Positions 8,562 through 17,880 are shown, counted from the first letter of the stretch. The stretch: 53,458 nucleotides of DNA from Kineosporiaceae bacterium (GCA_016794595.1 JAEUJN010000122.1:1-53458), one strand, 5' to 3'. Notes: generated by a model not told the origin, from the sequence alone. Numbers and translations are program-made.

Positions 8562-8877
8562 GCACCATCGTTCCTTCCATCTGTCCGCCCCGCCCAGCCT
8601 AGGGGGAGGTGTGGTAGTTGGTTGGACTCCTTACGTCGTGGCGGGCGCGTATCGCTGTGGCTGACCCTAGAGGGAGCGTCCGACAACCGGCGCTCATTGC
8701 AGAAGTGTTCCGCGGGTGACGCAGTGATGTTCGAGCCGGTGAGAGACCGGGGTCGGGGGTCACTTGCTTGTGGCTTAGGTGGCCCAGCGGTGGCCGATGG
8801 GGCCTTCCCTCCGCTCGGCGGTGGGTGGGGTGACGCCGAGTAGGTCGGAGATGGTGACGGCGGAGGGGGTGTCCGAG

Positions 8878-9015
8878 TCAGTCGTTGAGTCTTCCGTAGG
8901 CCTCGCCTGTGTCGGTGCGGTGAAAGTAGATCAGGAAGTCGGCGGTGCGCCCGCCAGCCGAGTCGAGGCTGATGATCTCTAGCCGTGTAGGAGCAAACCG
9001 GACGGACAGATTCGA
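8878..9015 (-). pseudogene. Remnant of a small accessory protein gene
   Basis: Forty-five open codons without a credible start, closed upstream by an in-frame stop, contain the coherent segment 'SLDSAGGRTADFLIYFHR' and end 'YGRLND'. Composition looks coding rather than random. A second frame overlapping its stop continues to 8775. I do not recognise the family; likely debris of an integrated element. Confidence 0.3.
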
Positions 9016-9280
9016 TCAAGCTCGAGGCGTCGCCGGTCGTCCTGGATCGCGGTCAGATTCGCGGGCGGCGGCGATCCTGTGCCGGTCGAGTCCTCGCTGG
9101 CCCTGACTGCAACGTGACTCTGTTCGCTGCTGAGAACCGCGGTGAGAACTATGACCGCTACATCCGAGGTAACTCACGGTCATCAAGGAAGTCAAGGGTG
9201 CGGCGCCACCCTGGCATACCTGTGGCCCAGGGGCTGTTCTCGGGCACTTTCGGCGACTGTTGAATGGCTATGGTTACTTT

Positions 9281-9297
9281 CCGTAGCAGAGCTACGG
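9281..9297. promoter_or_regulatory. Perfect 17-bp inverted repeat
   Basis: CCGTAGC-AGA-GCTACGG, arms of seven bases with a three-base centre. It lies about 12 bases before an AAGGAG-ATG pair whose frame closes after 31 codons. It could be an operator of a lost regulator or excisionase gene, or a small hairpin. No protein can be assigned. Confidence 0.35.
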
Positions 9298-9440
9298 ATC
9301 AAGGAGCGATGGTTGGTGCGCAGCAGCACTGCTCAAGCGCGGATCGGTCGGCAACTGGCCGCCCACTGGCAAGGATCAAGGCCACGGATCACCCAGCCAG
9401 GTGATGTCGACCCGGGCAGCTGCGGAGATTCCATGATCGT

Positions 9441-9462
9441 CGTGGTCTAAACGTGGTCTAAA
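9441..9462. repeat. Tandem 2 x 11 bp repeat near tRNA-Gly
   Basis: Two perfect copies of CGTGGTCTAAA follow each other and a third partial CG begins after them, about 100 bases from the tRNA 3' end. Short direct repeats near an attachment site can be integrase arm sites, but no integrase is visible, so this is only a possibility. Confidence 0.5.
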
Positions 9463-9564
9463 CGGCGGCGATCAAGGGAGTGTGGCGGCCATCAGAAGGC
9501 CTCGGGGTGATCTTGAACGGGCAACTCAGGAGTGCGTAGCTGCAGGTCAGGGGCTGTTTCTCGA

Positions 9565-9638
9565 TGGAGCGGGTGACGGGAATCGAACCCGCACTGTCAG
9601 CTTGGGAAGCTGATGTTCTACCATTGAACTACACCCGC
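9565..9638 (-). tRNA. tRNA-Gly (anticodon CCC)
   Basis: The lower strand folds as a cloverleaf: acceptor GCGGGTG pairs with CACCCGC, the anticodon stem is TCAGC/GCTGA and the loop TTCCCAA gives anticodon CCC, and the T arm carries GGTTCGATTCC. Discriminator T and an encoded CCA follow. The 3' end faces the accessory region to the left, the usual side of integration by tyrosine recombinases, so this gene is a plausible attachment site. Confidence 0.93.
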
Positions 9639-9843
9639 GTAGGTCGCCCGAAGGGACCGCGGGCATCGTAGCAACTTCCACAGGATCGTGGGTCAGCGCG
9701 ACCCGGCGATGGTCCTTTTCGCCGGTGCACCGGACGCAGCCATACCGACTGCCCGCCGGACTGGGCAGCCGTGAGAGCGACGTCACCCCCCGCGCCGGCC
9801 CGCACGTGGCCCCGGAAGGTGTTCTCTCAGTAGGAGGCCTTCG

Positions 9844-11556
9844 ATGACGACGGCAGGCGTGCGCGCGATCCGGGCGGCGATCGCCGCCCTGGTGCTCAGC
9901 GCCCTGCTGCTGTCGAGCGGTCCGCTCGCCGCAGCGGCGACGAGGGCAGCCGACCCGGGCGCACACCCCGGGGCGTCGGTCACCGACGACGCCGCGGCAC
10001 TGCTGGCGGCGGTGCGCCACCTGCAGACCACATCCCGCTCTGCCCGCCTCGGATCGGCAGGTGAGGACGCGCCGTGCGGCGTGACGTCCATGCAGGTCGT
10101 CACCTCGATCTCGGGCACCGGCCTGGACACCAGGATCTCCCTGACCGGCAGCCCCCGGACCTTTACCCTGTCGTCGATCCCGGCGACCTGGTGGGCGAAC
10201 CCACCCGAGACCTCACCGGTCTGGCGCCTGTACTTCCAGGGACTCATGTGGGCGAGCCCCGTGGTGTATGCCCAGGACGACCCGGTGGTCACCTCCCGGG
10301 TGATCGACCTCGCCGCGCAGTTCGTCAGCGCCAACCGCGACCCCGGCACCAGCACCCGCGGGTGGGACGAGGGGACCAACCTGCGGCGCGAGCAGCAGCT
10401 CAACTGCCTGTACTCGATGACCCAGGACCCGCGCCTGGTCCCTGCGATCACCATGTCGGTGGCGGCGAACCTGGACCCGAAGCGCTATTACGGCCTGCCC
10501 AACAGCCTCCCTCACAACCACGGCCTGATGGCGAACCTGGCCCTGCTGGAGTCGGGCAGGCTGCTGGGCAAACCGGCCTGGCGCCAGACCGCGATCACCC
10601 GGCTGATGCGCGACTCGGCCGGGGCGTTCACGCCGTCCGGGGTCTCGATCGAACAGGCCTCGGACTACTGGTGGGCGAACTCGATCGCCTGGGCCGCCGT
10701 CGCGGACCTGCTGGACGAGCAGGGGACCCGTGAGGCGACGTCCACCGCCGCGTCGATTCGCACCCGCCTGATCACCGTGCGGTCGGCCCTGGCCTACGCC
10801 ACCACCCCGACCGGTGCCCTGGTGCCGTACGGGGACTCCAACACCGCGCAGCACGAGCCGACCCCCCAGCGGCGCGGGGTGTTCCGCGATGACGCGGCCG
10901 GCCTGATCACCGGCCGCTGGACCTGGTCGGACCCAACCACCTCGTTCTACCTGATCCGCTACGGGGGCCGCCGCTGGGCCCACGGCCACGAGGACCGGGG
11001 CAGCATCGTGTGGCAGACCCGGGGCGTCCCGGTCCTGATCGACCCGGGCAAGTTCAGTTACGACCCCGGGCCGTACGCCACGTTCGCGAAGGCGCCCCTG
11101 GCGCACGCCACCCTCATCCCGCGCGGCAAGGCCACCTTCGTGCCGTCGGCCGCCGTGACCGTGTCGACCACGCGCTTCTCCGGACCGGCACACACCGTCG
11201 TCCTGCGTGACAAGCAGTACGGAGCACCCCACACCCGGGCGCTGGTGATCGACAACGCCGCCCGGAGCCTGACCGTCTCGGACTCCACGACCTTCGCCCG
11301 GACCACCCAGACCTTCCAGCTCGACGGCGGCTGGGCGGTGCGGGCTCGCAGCGCGGACCGCAAGACCGCCCGGTTCACCCACGCCGCCACCGGCAGGACG
11401 TTGACCGTCCGGTCCACCTACCCGCTGGCCCTGTACCGAGGGTCCACCTCGCCGGTCCTCGGCTGGAACTTCCTCACCTACGGTCACCGGTACCCGACGT
11501 ATCAGGTGTTGGTGTACGGGGGCACCGCGGTCAGGACGGTCTTCGCCGTCAGCTGA
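9844..11556 (+). CDS. Secreted heparinase II/III-like polysaccharide lyase
   Basis: A 570-residue protein with a clear signal peptide: basic start, then a hydrophobic alanine/leucine stretch ending near residue 35. A helical (alpha/alpha toroid-like) domain containing '[13 protein letters not shown]' precedes a beta-rich C-terminal half. The latter has '[15 protein letters not shown]' and '[11 protein letters not shown]', the Tyr/His/Asp pattern of the heparinase II/III-like domain. Such enzymes cleave uronic-acid polysaccharides by beta-elimination outside the cell. The substrate cannot be told, and alginate- or exopolysaccharide-type polymers are equally possible. The start is well set by AGGAGG six bases before ATG. 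It is monocistronic and the first core gene after the tRNA. Confidence 0.8.
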   Translation: MTTAGVRAIRAAIAALVLSALLLSSGPLAAAATRAADPGAHPGASVTDDAAALLAAVRHLQTTSRSARLGSAGEDAPCGVTSMQVVTSISGTGLDTRISLTGSPRTFTLSSIPATWWANPPETSPVWRLYFQGLMWASPVVYAQDDPVVTSRVIDLAAQFVSANRDPGTSTRGWDEGTNLRREQQLNCLYSMTQDPRLVPAITMSVAANLDPKRYYGLPNSLPHNHGLMANLALLESGRLLGKPAWRQTAITRLMRDSAGAFTPSGVSIEQASDYWWANSIAWAAVADLLDEQGTREATSTAASIRTRLITVRSALAYATTPTGALVPYGDSNTAQHEPTPQRRGVFRDDAAGLITGRWTWSDPTTSFYLIRYGGRRWAHGHEDRGSIVWQTRGVPVLIDPGKFSYDPGPYATFAKAPLAHATLIPRGKATFVPSAAVTVSTTRFSGPAHTVVLRDKQYGAPHTRALVIDNAARSLTVSDSTTFARTTQTFQLDGGWAVRARSADRKTARFTHAATGRTLTVRSTYPLALYRGSTSPVLGWNFLTYGHRYPTYQVLVYGGTAVRTVFAVS

Positions 11557-11621
11557 CCGACGATCATGGACGGGGCCTGGGAAAGTGCATGATCACGGGG
11601 GGAGGGGGCTACCGTGGGCGG

Positions 11622-12197
11622 GTGCTGCTGTCCGATCGTGACATCCGTGCCGAACTCGACTCCGGACGCGTCGTCCTCGACCCCTACGACGCCGCGATGG
11701 TGCAGCCGTCGAGTGTCGACGTCCGCATGGACCGCTTCTTCCGGTTGTTCGACAACCACAAGTACCCGGTCATCGACCCGGCCGAGGAGCAGCCCGACCT
11801 GACCCGCCTGGTCGAGGTCAAGCCGGACGAGCCGTTCATCCTGCACCCCGGCGAGTTCGTGCTCGCCTCGACGTTCGAGGTCGTGACCCTGCCGGACGAC
11901 ATCGCCGCCAGGCTCGAGGGCAAGTCGAGCCTGGGCCGCCTGGGCCTGCTCACCCACTCGACCGCGGGCTTCATCGACCCCGGCTTCTCCGGCCACGTCA
12001 CCCTCGAGCTGAGTAACGTCGCCACCCTGCCGATCAAGCTCTGGCCGGGCATGAAGATCGGCCAGCTCTGCTTCTTCCGGCTGTCCAGCCCCGCCGAGCA
12101 CCCGTACGGCAGCGCCTCCTACGGCTCGCGCTACCAGGGCCAGCGCGGCCCGACCGCGAGCCTGTCCTACCGGTCCTTCCACCGCACCACCGTCTGA
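11622..12197 (+). CDS. dcd: Bifunctional dCTP deaminase/dUTPase
   Basis: A 191-residue protein starting MLLSDRDI from a GTG codon, matching the start and length of the actinobacterial enzyme. The catalytic block '[20 protein letters not shown]' and the 'GHVTLELSN' strand with the general-base Glu are intact, as is the C-terminal tail rich in Tyr, Gly and Gln that closes over the substrate. In mycobacteria and relatives this type converts dCTP straight to dUMP, ammonia and pyrophosphate, feeding thymidylate synthesis without releasing dUTP. The start was chosen by family alignment; an upstream ATG in frame would add 11 glycine-rich residues. Expressed from its own region, 66 bases after the lyase gene. 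Confidence 0.95.
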   Translation: MLLSDRDIRAELDSGRVVLDPYDAAMVQPSSVDVRMDRFFRLFDNHKYPVIDPAEEQPDLTRLVEVKPDEPFILHPGEFVLASTFEVVTLPDDIAARLEGKSSLGRLGLLTHSTAGFIDPGFSGHVTLELSNVATLPIKLWPGMKIGQLCFFRLSSPAEHPYGSASYGSRYQGQRGPTASLSYRSFHRTTV

Positions 12198-12222
12198 CGG
12201 CGCGGGTTCGGGAGGGATTGCC

Positions 12223-13305
12223 ATGGCTCGCAGGCGCAGCGCACCCCTGACCGGTGTGATCGTCACCTACCCGGACGGCGGTCCGGCCGGGTTGCGCAGC
12301 CGGCACCTGTTGATGTTGCCCTCCACGGTGAGCCCCCGGGACGTCGGTGAGCTGTTGCGATCGCGGGTGCCGGACGCCCGGCTCGAGACCCAGGGCATCG
12401 CCCGGCTGGGCCGGCACTGCCGCGTGTACGGCCCGTTCGAGCTGAGCATGGAGGACGCGGTCGACGCCGGCGTCCCGATGCCGTGGACCCTGGTCTACGC
12501 ACTCGACGCCCCCGTCGAACGCGACCTGCCGCCGCACTCGGGGGAGGACGACCGCGACGGCTTCGCGCACGCCTTCCCGCAGGGCCTTCCCTGGCGGGAG
12601 GAGGGCCGGGCGCTGCAACTCCTGGTCGGCCTGGCGCGCCGTCTGCAGGGGGCAGTCCGGGTGCACGGCACCGGGGTGGTGATCCAGCCCGATCCGATGC
12701 GGGGCGTGGACCTGCTGCTGCACTCCCCGACCTGGCTCGAGCCGCACGTCGTCCAGGGGATCGTGGCCCGGGTCGTCCCCGGCGCGGAACTGGCCGTCGA
12801 CGGTCAGGAATGGCACGGCCCGGACGCTCACGCCTACGCGGGCGCCTACACCGCGCACGCCACCGCCGACGACCCGCTCACCCCGGCCGAGCTCCAGGCA
12901 CTCCATGCCATGGCCGACCAGGTCGACCTGGCCGCCCTGCGCGCCGCGGACACGATCGACGCCTTTGCCGTGGTGGCCGAGTTTCCCGGTCCGGCCTGGA
13001 TCCCGGGAGGAGTCCTGCCCGACCACCGGGACGGCGCGATCGAGGTGCTGGTGCACGTCAGTGACCCGGGGGAGCCCTCCGTCGCCGGCCAGGACTGGGG
13101 GGCGCACCCCTTCGTGACCTACGAGGTCCGCTGGGCCTGCGCGCAGCCGGAGGAGCGCGAGCGCCGGCTGCCGTCGTCCTCGTACCTGGCGAGCCGGGAA
13201 CGGGTGCAGCCCCTGGTGGCCGCCGTCGCCCGGGCCCTGGTGGAGGCCGCCGGCGGGGTGGTCACCGACGAGGAGGGCTTCCTGGTGGACCGCTACCACC
13301 TCTGA
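12223..13305 (+). CDS. Conserved hypothetical protein
   Basis: A 360-residue soluble protein without signal peptide or membrane segments. It has a basic start (MARRRS), alternating alpha/beta sequence, and a central 'GTGVVIQPDP' region, and reads as two related-looking halves with 'VYGPFELSMEDA' early and 'FVTYEVRWAC' late. Codon use is fully core-like. I recall similar uncharacterised proteins in actinobacteria but cannot name a function. It begins 25 bases after dcd behind GGGAGG and may be co-transcribed with it. Confidence 0.7.
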   Translation: MARRRSAPLTGVIVTYPDGGPAGLRSRHLLMLPSTVSPRDVGELLRSRVPDARLETQGIARLGRHCRVYGPFELSMEDAVDAGVPMPWTLVYALDAPVERDLPPHSGEDDRDGFAHAFPQGLPWREEGRALQLLVGLARRLQGAVRVHGTGVVIQPDPMRGVDLLLHSPTWLEPHVVQGIVARVVPGAELAVDGQEWHGPDAHAYAGAYTAHATADDPLTPAELQALHAMADQVDLAALRAADTIDAFAVVAEFPGPAWIPGGVLPDHRDGAIEVLVHVSDPGEPSVAGQDWGAHPFVTYEVRWACAQPEERERRLPSSSYLASRERVQPLVAAVARALVEAAGGVVTDEEGFLVDRYHL

Positions 13306-13329
13306 ATCGCCGCGCTGAGGTGATCCGGC

Positions 13330-13593
13330 GTGGAATCCCGGTGGAGGCCTCACACTGGGAGGGTGTCGACTCGCCCACCTGCCCGCGGCAGGGTCCTGCC
13401 CACCAGCCCCTTCGTCCGCAAGGAGGTCATTCCTCCCAGCACTGCGGAGTTCAGTGTCGGGGATCGGGTCAACGTGGACAGCATCGGCATGGGCCGGGTG
13501 CTGCAGGTGACGGAGACCGACATCCTGGTGGACTTCGGGGCTGATGGGCAGCGGCGCATCCCGGCCGGGACGCGGGGCCTGACTCGCCTGTAG
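13330..13593 (+). CDS. Small SH3/KOW-like hypothetical protein
   Basis: Up to 87 residues; the C-terminal 50 form a likely beta-barrel: 'FSVGDRVNVDSIGMGRVLQV' then 'ILVDFG' and a short basic end, the pattern of a KOW/SH3-like nucleic-acid or protein-binding fold. The GTG start at 13330 has GAGG upstream. A second in-frame GTG at 13363 is directly preceded by GGGAGG with no spacer and is less likely. The function is unknown; it is common in actinobacterial cores as a single-domain protein. Confidence 0.6.
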   Translation: MESRWRPHTGRVSTRPPARGRVLPTSPFVRKEVIPPSTAEFSVGDRVNVDSIGMGRVLQVTETDILVDFGADGQRRIPAGTRGLTRL

Positions 13594-13601
13594 CCGTTCG
13601 C

Positions 13602-13653
13602 CGAGCACAGATCGGCCCGGCGAGCACATCAGCCCGGCGAGCACAGATCAGCC
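13602..13653. repeat. Three imperfect 16-19 bp tandem repeats
   Basis: Copies of CGAGCACAGATCGGCCCGG, CGAGCACATCAGCCCGG and CGAGCACAGATCAGCC follow each other between the small SH3-like gene and the NYN gene. They may have arisen by slippage; no regulatory role is evident. Confidence 0.6.
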
Positions 13654-13691
13654 ACCACCCCGCGCGCCGCTGTGCGCCGAGAAGGGTTCCC

Positions 13692-14666
13692 ATGACCGAG
13701 GCAGGCGTCACTCGGGTCGCCGTCTACATCGACTTCGACAACATCGTGATCTCGCGCTACGACCAGCTCCACGGTCGCAGCCAGTTCCAGCGCGATCGCG
13801 CCCGCGGTGTCGAGCGATCGGACAAACCCGCCCGAGCCGCCGATCGCGAGATCGTCCAGCGGCTGGAACAGGCCACCGTCGACATCGGGGCGGTCATCGA
13901 CTACGCCTCCTCCTTCGGGACCCTGGTGCTCACCCGGGCCTATGCGGACTGGTCGGTCCCGGTGAACGCGCAGTACCGCGGGCAGCTTGTCAGCCGGGCC
14001 GTGGACCTGGTCCAGCTGTTCCCGGCCGCGGGCCACGCCAAGAACGGCGCCGACATCCGGCTCGCCGTCGATGCCGTCGAGGACATGTTCCGACTGCCCG
14101 ATCTGACCCACGTGGTGATCGTCGGTGGGGACTCCGACTACATCGCCCTCGCGCAGCGCTGCCGCCGCCTCGGGCGATACGTGGTGGGGGTGGGCGTCGC
14201 CGGGTCCACCAGCCGGTCGCTCACCGCGGCCTGCGACGAGTTCGTCACCTACGACGCGTTGCCGGGAATCGCCACCGACCACCCGGCGCCGGTCGACACC
14301 CCGATCGTGGCCGCCCCGACCGAGGACGCCGGCGCGGCGCCGTCCGGTGCCCGCCGCCGGAAGAAGGCGGCGCGAGCCGAGGCCGAGCTGCCGGAGGTCG
14401 AGATGGTGCCGGACGACCCGCAGGGGGTTGCGACCGGACTGCTCGAGCGGGCCCTGCGGCTGGGGCACGAGAAGGACGACGCCGAGTGGCTGCACAGTTC
14501 GGCGGTCAAGAGCCAGATGAAGCGGATGGACCCCTCCTTCAGCGAGCGAGCCCTGGGCTTTCGCTCGTTCTCCGACTTCCTGCGATCACGGGAGTCCATC
14601 GCCGAACTGGACGAGACGACCACCGCCAGGCTGGTCCGGCTGAGCCCCGCGATGATCTCTGCCTGA
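13692..14666 (+). CDS. NYN-domain putative ribonuclease with C-terminal LOTUS/OST-HTH domain
   Basis: A 324-residue protein. The N-terminal half opens with 'VAVYIDFDNIVIS', carries 'GADIRLAVDAVEDMF' and 'VIVGGDSDYIALAQR', the three acidic blocks of the PIN-like NYN fold (LabA/Limkain type), a metal-dependent RNase. After an alanine/lysine-rich linker (about 210-235) the end (about 240-315, with 'LHSSAVKSQMKRMDP' and 'FRSFSDFLRS') fits an OST-HTH/LOTUS domain, which binds RNA or G-rich structures. The pairing is known in bacteria and suggests a regulated RNA-cleaving enzyme. The start ATG has AGAAGGG upstream. It is followed by 127 untranslated bases before cheA, so probably not part of the chemotaxis operon. 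Confidence 0.85.
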   Translation: MTEAGVTRVAVYIDFDNIVISRYDQLHGRSQFQRDRARGVERSDKPARAADREIVQRLEQATVDIGAVIDYASSFGTLVLTRAYADWSVPVNAQYRGQLVSRAVDLVQLFPAAGHAKNGADIRLAVDAVEDMFRLPDLTHVVIVGGDSDYIALAQRCRRLGRYVVGVGVAGSTSRSLTAACDEFVTYDALPGIATDHPAPVDTPIVAAPTEDAGAAPSGARRRKKAARAEAELPEVEMVPDDPQGVATGLLERALRLGHEKDDAEWLHSSAVKSQMKRMDPSFSERALGFRSFSDFLRSRESIAELDETTTARLVRLSPAMISA

Positions 14667-14793
14667 TCGGATCGGCCGGTGAGACCAACTCACCAGCCGG
14701 CGGCGGGCCGTCGTCAACTCCCCACCGGCCGGGCTCAAGGTGTGCCGCCATGCGCCGATGCAAACCTCGTCCCGTTTGGCGAGGAGGCACCCT

Positions 14794-17376
14794 GTGGAAG
14801 CGATCGACGAGATCGTTGCCGAGTTCCTGGTCGAGAGTCACGAGAATCTCGACCAACTCGACCGTGACCTACTGGCTCTGGAACAGAACCCCAATTCGAG
14901 GGATCTGCTGGCGAGCGTCTTCCGGACCATTCACACGATCAAGGGCACGAGTGGCTTCCTGGCCTTCCATCGCCTGGAGAAGCTCACCCACGTCGGTGAG
15001 AATCTGCTCAGCCGGCTCCGGGACGGCCGGATCAACCTGACCGAGGAGCGCTCCACGGCGCTGCTGGCCATGGTCGACGCCGTCCGCAACCTGCTGGGTG
15101 ACATCGAGCAGACCGGCGTCGAGGGCGAGACCGATCACTCGCAGCTGATCGAGACGCTCTCCTCCCTGCTCGAGGACGGCGCCCCCGCGGCCGCTGCGCC
15201 CGCCGCGCCGGCCCCCGCCGTGCCCGCCCAGGCCACCGCCCCGGCCGCTGAGTCCGCAGCGGCCGAGTCCGCCGCCGTGCCGCCGCCGGCCGAGCCCGCC
15301 GCCGAGTCGGAGCCGGCCGAGCCGGAGGCCGCCACGGCCACGGCGACCAAGACCGCCACCGCCACCAAGCGCGCCCCCGCCAAACGGGCTGCGAAGAAGG
15401 CCACACCGCCCGCCACGGGAGGGCAGCCCGCCGGCTCCGACCAGGGATCGCCGCCGATCGGGGAGGTGCTGGTCGAGGCCGGCGCGGCCACTCAGGATGC
15501 GGTGCAGATCGCCCGGATGGAACAGACCCTCGGCGATCAGCGTCCGCTCGGGAAGATCATGGTCGATCACGGCAGCACCACCCCGGCGGCCGTCGAGGGT
15601 GCGCTCGAGACCCAGAGTGCCCACCGCAGCGTTGTCGACAGCTCGGTGCGGGTGGACGTCGAGTTGCTCGACTCCCTGATGCGCCTGGTCGGTGAGCTGG
15701 TGCTCGCCCGCAACCAGCTCGTGTCCCGCCTGGACGACGAGCGTGACACCGCCAAGGACTCCGCGCTGGCCCGCTCCGCTCAGCGGCTCTCACTGGTCAC
15801 CAGCGAGCTGCAGGAGCAGGTCATGAAGACCCGCATGCAGCCGGTGGACGCCGTGTGGTCCAAGATGCCGCGCGTCGTCCGCGACCTGGCCAAGCAGTGC
15901 GGCCGCAAGGTGCGCCTCGAGATGGAGGGCCGGGAGACCGAGCTCGACCGCAGTGTGCTGGAGGCGATCAAGGACCCGCTGACCCACTTGGTGCGCAACG
16001 CGGTGGACCACGGGATCGAGACCCCCGAGACCCGCAAGGCCACCGGCAAGCCGGAGGAGGGCGTGCTCAGGCTGCGCGCCTACCACGAGGCGGGCCAGGT
16101 GCACCTGGAGATCATCGACGACGGCGCGGGGATCGACCATGACCGGATCGCCGCCAAGGCCATCGAGCGCGGCCTGATCACCCAGGGTCAGCTGTCCACG
16201 ATGACCAAACGGGAGATCCTGCACCTGATCTTCCTGCCCGGGTTCTCGTTGGCCGCCAAGGTCACCAACGTCTCCGGCCGCGGGGTCGGGATGGACGTGG
16301 TCAAGACCCGGATCGAGGCCATCGGTGGAGCGGTCGACGTCACCAGCAAGCTCGGTCAGGGGTCGACGTTCCGACTGACCATCCCGCTCACCCTGGCGAT
16401 CATCCCGGCGCTCACCATCGGCTGCGCCGAGCGGCGCTACGCCGTCCCACAGGTCAGCGTGCTGGAACTGGTGCGGCTGTCGGGCGAGCACGCCCGCGGC
16501 GGGATCGAGCTGATCAGTGGCGCCCCGGTCTACCGGTTGCGCGACATGCTGCTCCCGCTGGTCCGGCTGGACGAGCAACTCGGTCTGGTTCCGATGGGGC
16601 AGGCCGACACCTCACCCGACGACCGCCCGATCGACCGCGAGCGAGGCGGTTTCATCGTCGTCCTGCACGCCGAGCAGCAGCGGTTCGGCCTCGTGGTCGA
16701 CGATGTGCTCGACACCCAGGAGATCGTGGTCAAGCCACTCGGCCGCCACCTCAAGGGGATCCCGGTCTACGCCGGCGCGACCATCCTGGGTGACGGCTCC
16801 GTCGTCCTGATCCTGGACGCCGCGACCCTGGCCCGGCGCTCGAACGTTCTGGCCAACAACCTGGGCGTCACTGCCGAGGACCACGGGCTCGAGGTCGAGC
16901 CGATCGACCCCGTCCTGGTGGTCGAGGTGGCCGGCGATCGGCGGGCCGCGATCCCGTTGGAGATGGTCACCCGCCTGGAGGAGATCCCCGCGACCTCGAT
17001 CGAACGGGTCGGCGGTCGGGAGGTCGTGCAGTACCGCGGCCACATCATGCCGCTGGTCCGGTTGTCCACCCTGCTCGGCGCCTACGGGGACGCCACCGAC
17101 CCGGACGCCGGGGTGCAACTGGTGGTGTACACCCGCGGCGAGCGCAGTGTCGGCTTCGTGGTCGAGCGCATCCTCGACATCGCCACGGAGCGCTCCGGGA
17201 CGCGCAGCGACATCGACGACCATGCCCTCGTCGGCTCGGTCGTGGTCGGCGACAAGGTGGTCGAGCTGGTCGACATGCAGAGTGCCGTCCTGGCAGCCGA
17301 CCCCCACTTCTACAGCTCCGCCGGCGGGCTCTCCACCGGTGAGATCACCAGCAAGTTCGAGGAGGCGCTGGTATGA
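14794..17376 (+). CDS. cheA: Chemotaxis histidine kinase CheA
   Basis: An 860-residue kinase. The Hpt domain has its phospho-acceptor in 'TIHTIKGTSGF' (His47). A long Ala/Pro/Lys-rich linker (about 125-220) leads to a doubled 'IGEVLVEAG / LGKIMVDHG' module (about 225-280) where CheA usually has P2 domains. Dimerisation ('LMRLVGELVLARNQL'), the ATPase N box ('HLVRNAVDHGIE') and G boxes ('DDGAGID', 'GRGVGMDVV') follow, and the end holds two CheW-like domains rather than one. It phosphorylates CheY and CheB on receptor signals. GTG 14794 was chosen since GAGGAGG lies six bases before it; upstream in-frame ATGs add 18 unlike residues. It overlaps cheW by ATGA. Confidence 0.95.
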   Translation: MEAIDEIVAEFLVESHENLDQLDRDLLALEQNPNSRDLLASVFRTIHTIKGTSGFLAFHRLEKLTHVGENLLSRLRDGRINLTEERSTALLAMVDAVRNLLGDIEQTGVEGETDHSQLIETLSSLLEDGAPAAAAPAAPAPAVPAQATAPAAESAAAESAAVPPPAEPAAESEPAEPEAATATATKTATATKRAPAKRAAKKATPPATGGQPAGSDQGSPPIGEVLVEAGAATQDAVQIARMEQTLGDQRPLGKIMVDHGSTTPAAVEGALETQSAHRSVVDSSVRVDVELLDSLMRLVGELVLARNQLVSRLDDERDTAKDSALARSAQRLSLVTSELQEQVMKTRMQPVDAVWSKMPRVVRDLAKQCGRKVRLEMEGRETELDRSVLEAIKDPLTHLVRNAVDHGIETPETRKATGKPEEGVLRLRAYHEAGQVHLEIIDDGAGIDHDRIAAKAIERGLITQGQLSTMTKREILHLIFLPGFSLAAKVTNVSGRGVGMDVVKTRIEAIGGAVDVTSKLGQGSTFRLTIPLTLAIIPALTIGCAERRYAVPQVSVLELVRLSGEHARGGIELISGAPVYRLRDMLLPLVRLDEQLGLVPMGQADTSPDDRPIDRERGGFIVVLHAEQQRFGLVVDDVLDTQEIVVKPLGRHLKGIPVYAGATILGDGSVVLILDAATLARRSNVLANNLGVTAEDHGLEVEPIDPVLVVEVAGDRRAAIPLEMVTRLEEIPATSIERVGGREVVQYRGHIMPLVRLSTLLGAYGDATDPDAGVQLVVYTRGERSVGFVVERILDIATERSGTRSDIDDHALVGSVVVGDKVVELVDMQSAVLAADPHFYSSAGGLSTGEITSKFEEALV

Positions 17377-17807
17377 GCCAGCTGTCCACGTTCCACGTCG
17401 GCAAGTACCTCTTCGGAGTGGACGTCGCACTGGTCCAGGAAGTCGTTCGCCTGCACCAGATCACGCCGGTTCCCCTGGCCCGGCCGGAGATCGCCGGACT
17501 GATCAACCTGCGGGGCGCGGTGCTGACCGCCATCGACCTGCGGACCCGGCTCGGGCTGCCGCCGGCCGAGACCACCAAGGAGCGGGTGAACGTCGTGGTC
17601 CGGGTGGACGACGAGCCGGTCAGCCTGCTGGTGGACGAGATCGGGGGGGTGCTCGAGGTCTCGCAGGTTCCCTTCGAGGCAACCCCCAGCACGGTGGACG
17701 AGAGGGTGCGTGACCTGTTGATCGGCGCCTACACCCTGCCCGACCGGCTCCTGCTCGCCCTGAACGCCGAGCGGGTGCTCGACGTGCCGGTCGAGGCGCG
17801 GGCCTGA
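17373..17807 (+). CDS. cheW: Chemotaxis adaptor CheW
   Basis: A single CheW domain of 144 residues, two five-stranded barrels with the family's 'VQEVVR', 'GLINLRGAVLTAIDLR' and 'LVDEIGGVLEV' segments. It bridges chemoreceptors and CheA in the signalling array at the cell pole. Its ATG overlaps the cheA stop, which implies translational coupling and a fixed ratio to the kinase. After its stop there are 73 bases before cheY, the widest gap in the operon up to cheR, with no clear hairpin. Confidence 0.93.
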   Translation: MSQLSTFHVGKYLFGVDVALVQEVVRLHQITPVPLARPEIAGLINLRGAVLTAIDLRTRLGLPPAETTKERVNVVVRVDDEPVSLLVDEIGGVLEVSQVPFEATPSTVDERVRDLLIGAYTLPDRLLLALNAERVLDVPVEARA

Positions 17808-17880
17808 AATGCCCTGAGCACCAAGGAATCACCATCCGTCCATCGGCTGCCGGCCGCCGGCATGTCACACGAGGAGCACC

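Larger units (their letters stand above)
8562..9564. other. Decayed stretch between the PfkB gene and tRNA-Gly; no intact gene
   Basis: No complete gene is recognisable. Two short frames on the lower strand (stops near 8878 and 8775) look like remnants of small accessory proteins; the second ends in 'GHRWAT'. A perfect dyad lies at 9281-9297 and an 11-bp tandem duplication at 9441-9462. An integrase gene is the usual neighbour of a tRNA attachment site, but I see no tyrosine or serine recombinase motifs. The element is either immobile or has its integrase at the far end. Confidence 0.45.

Noticed and set aside
9142-9450. A 102-codon plus-strand frame before the tRNA as a gene
   Set aside because: No recognisable family, poor start context and it runs through the dyad and tandem repeat; looks non-coding.
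12034-13644. A 536-codon minus-strand frame opposite dcd and the hypothetical gene
   Set aside because: Low-complexity composition typical of antisense frames in high-GC DNA; the plus strand carries dcd and a well-formed gene.
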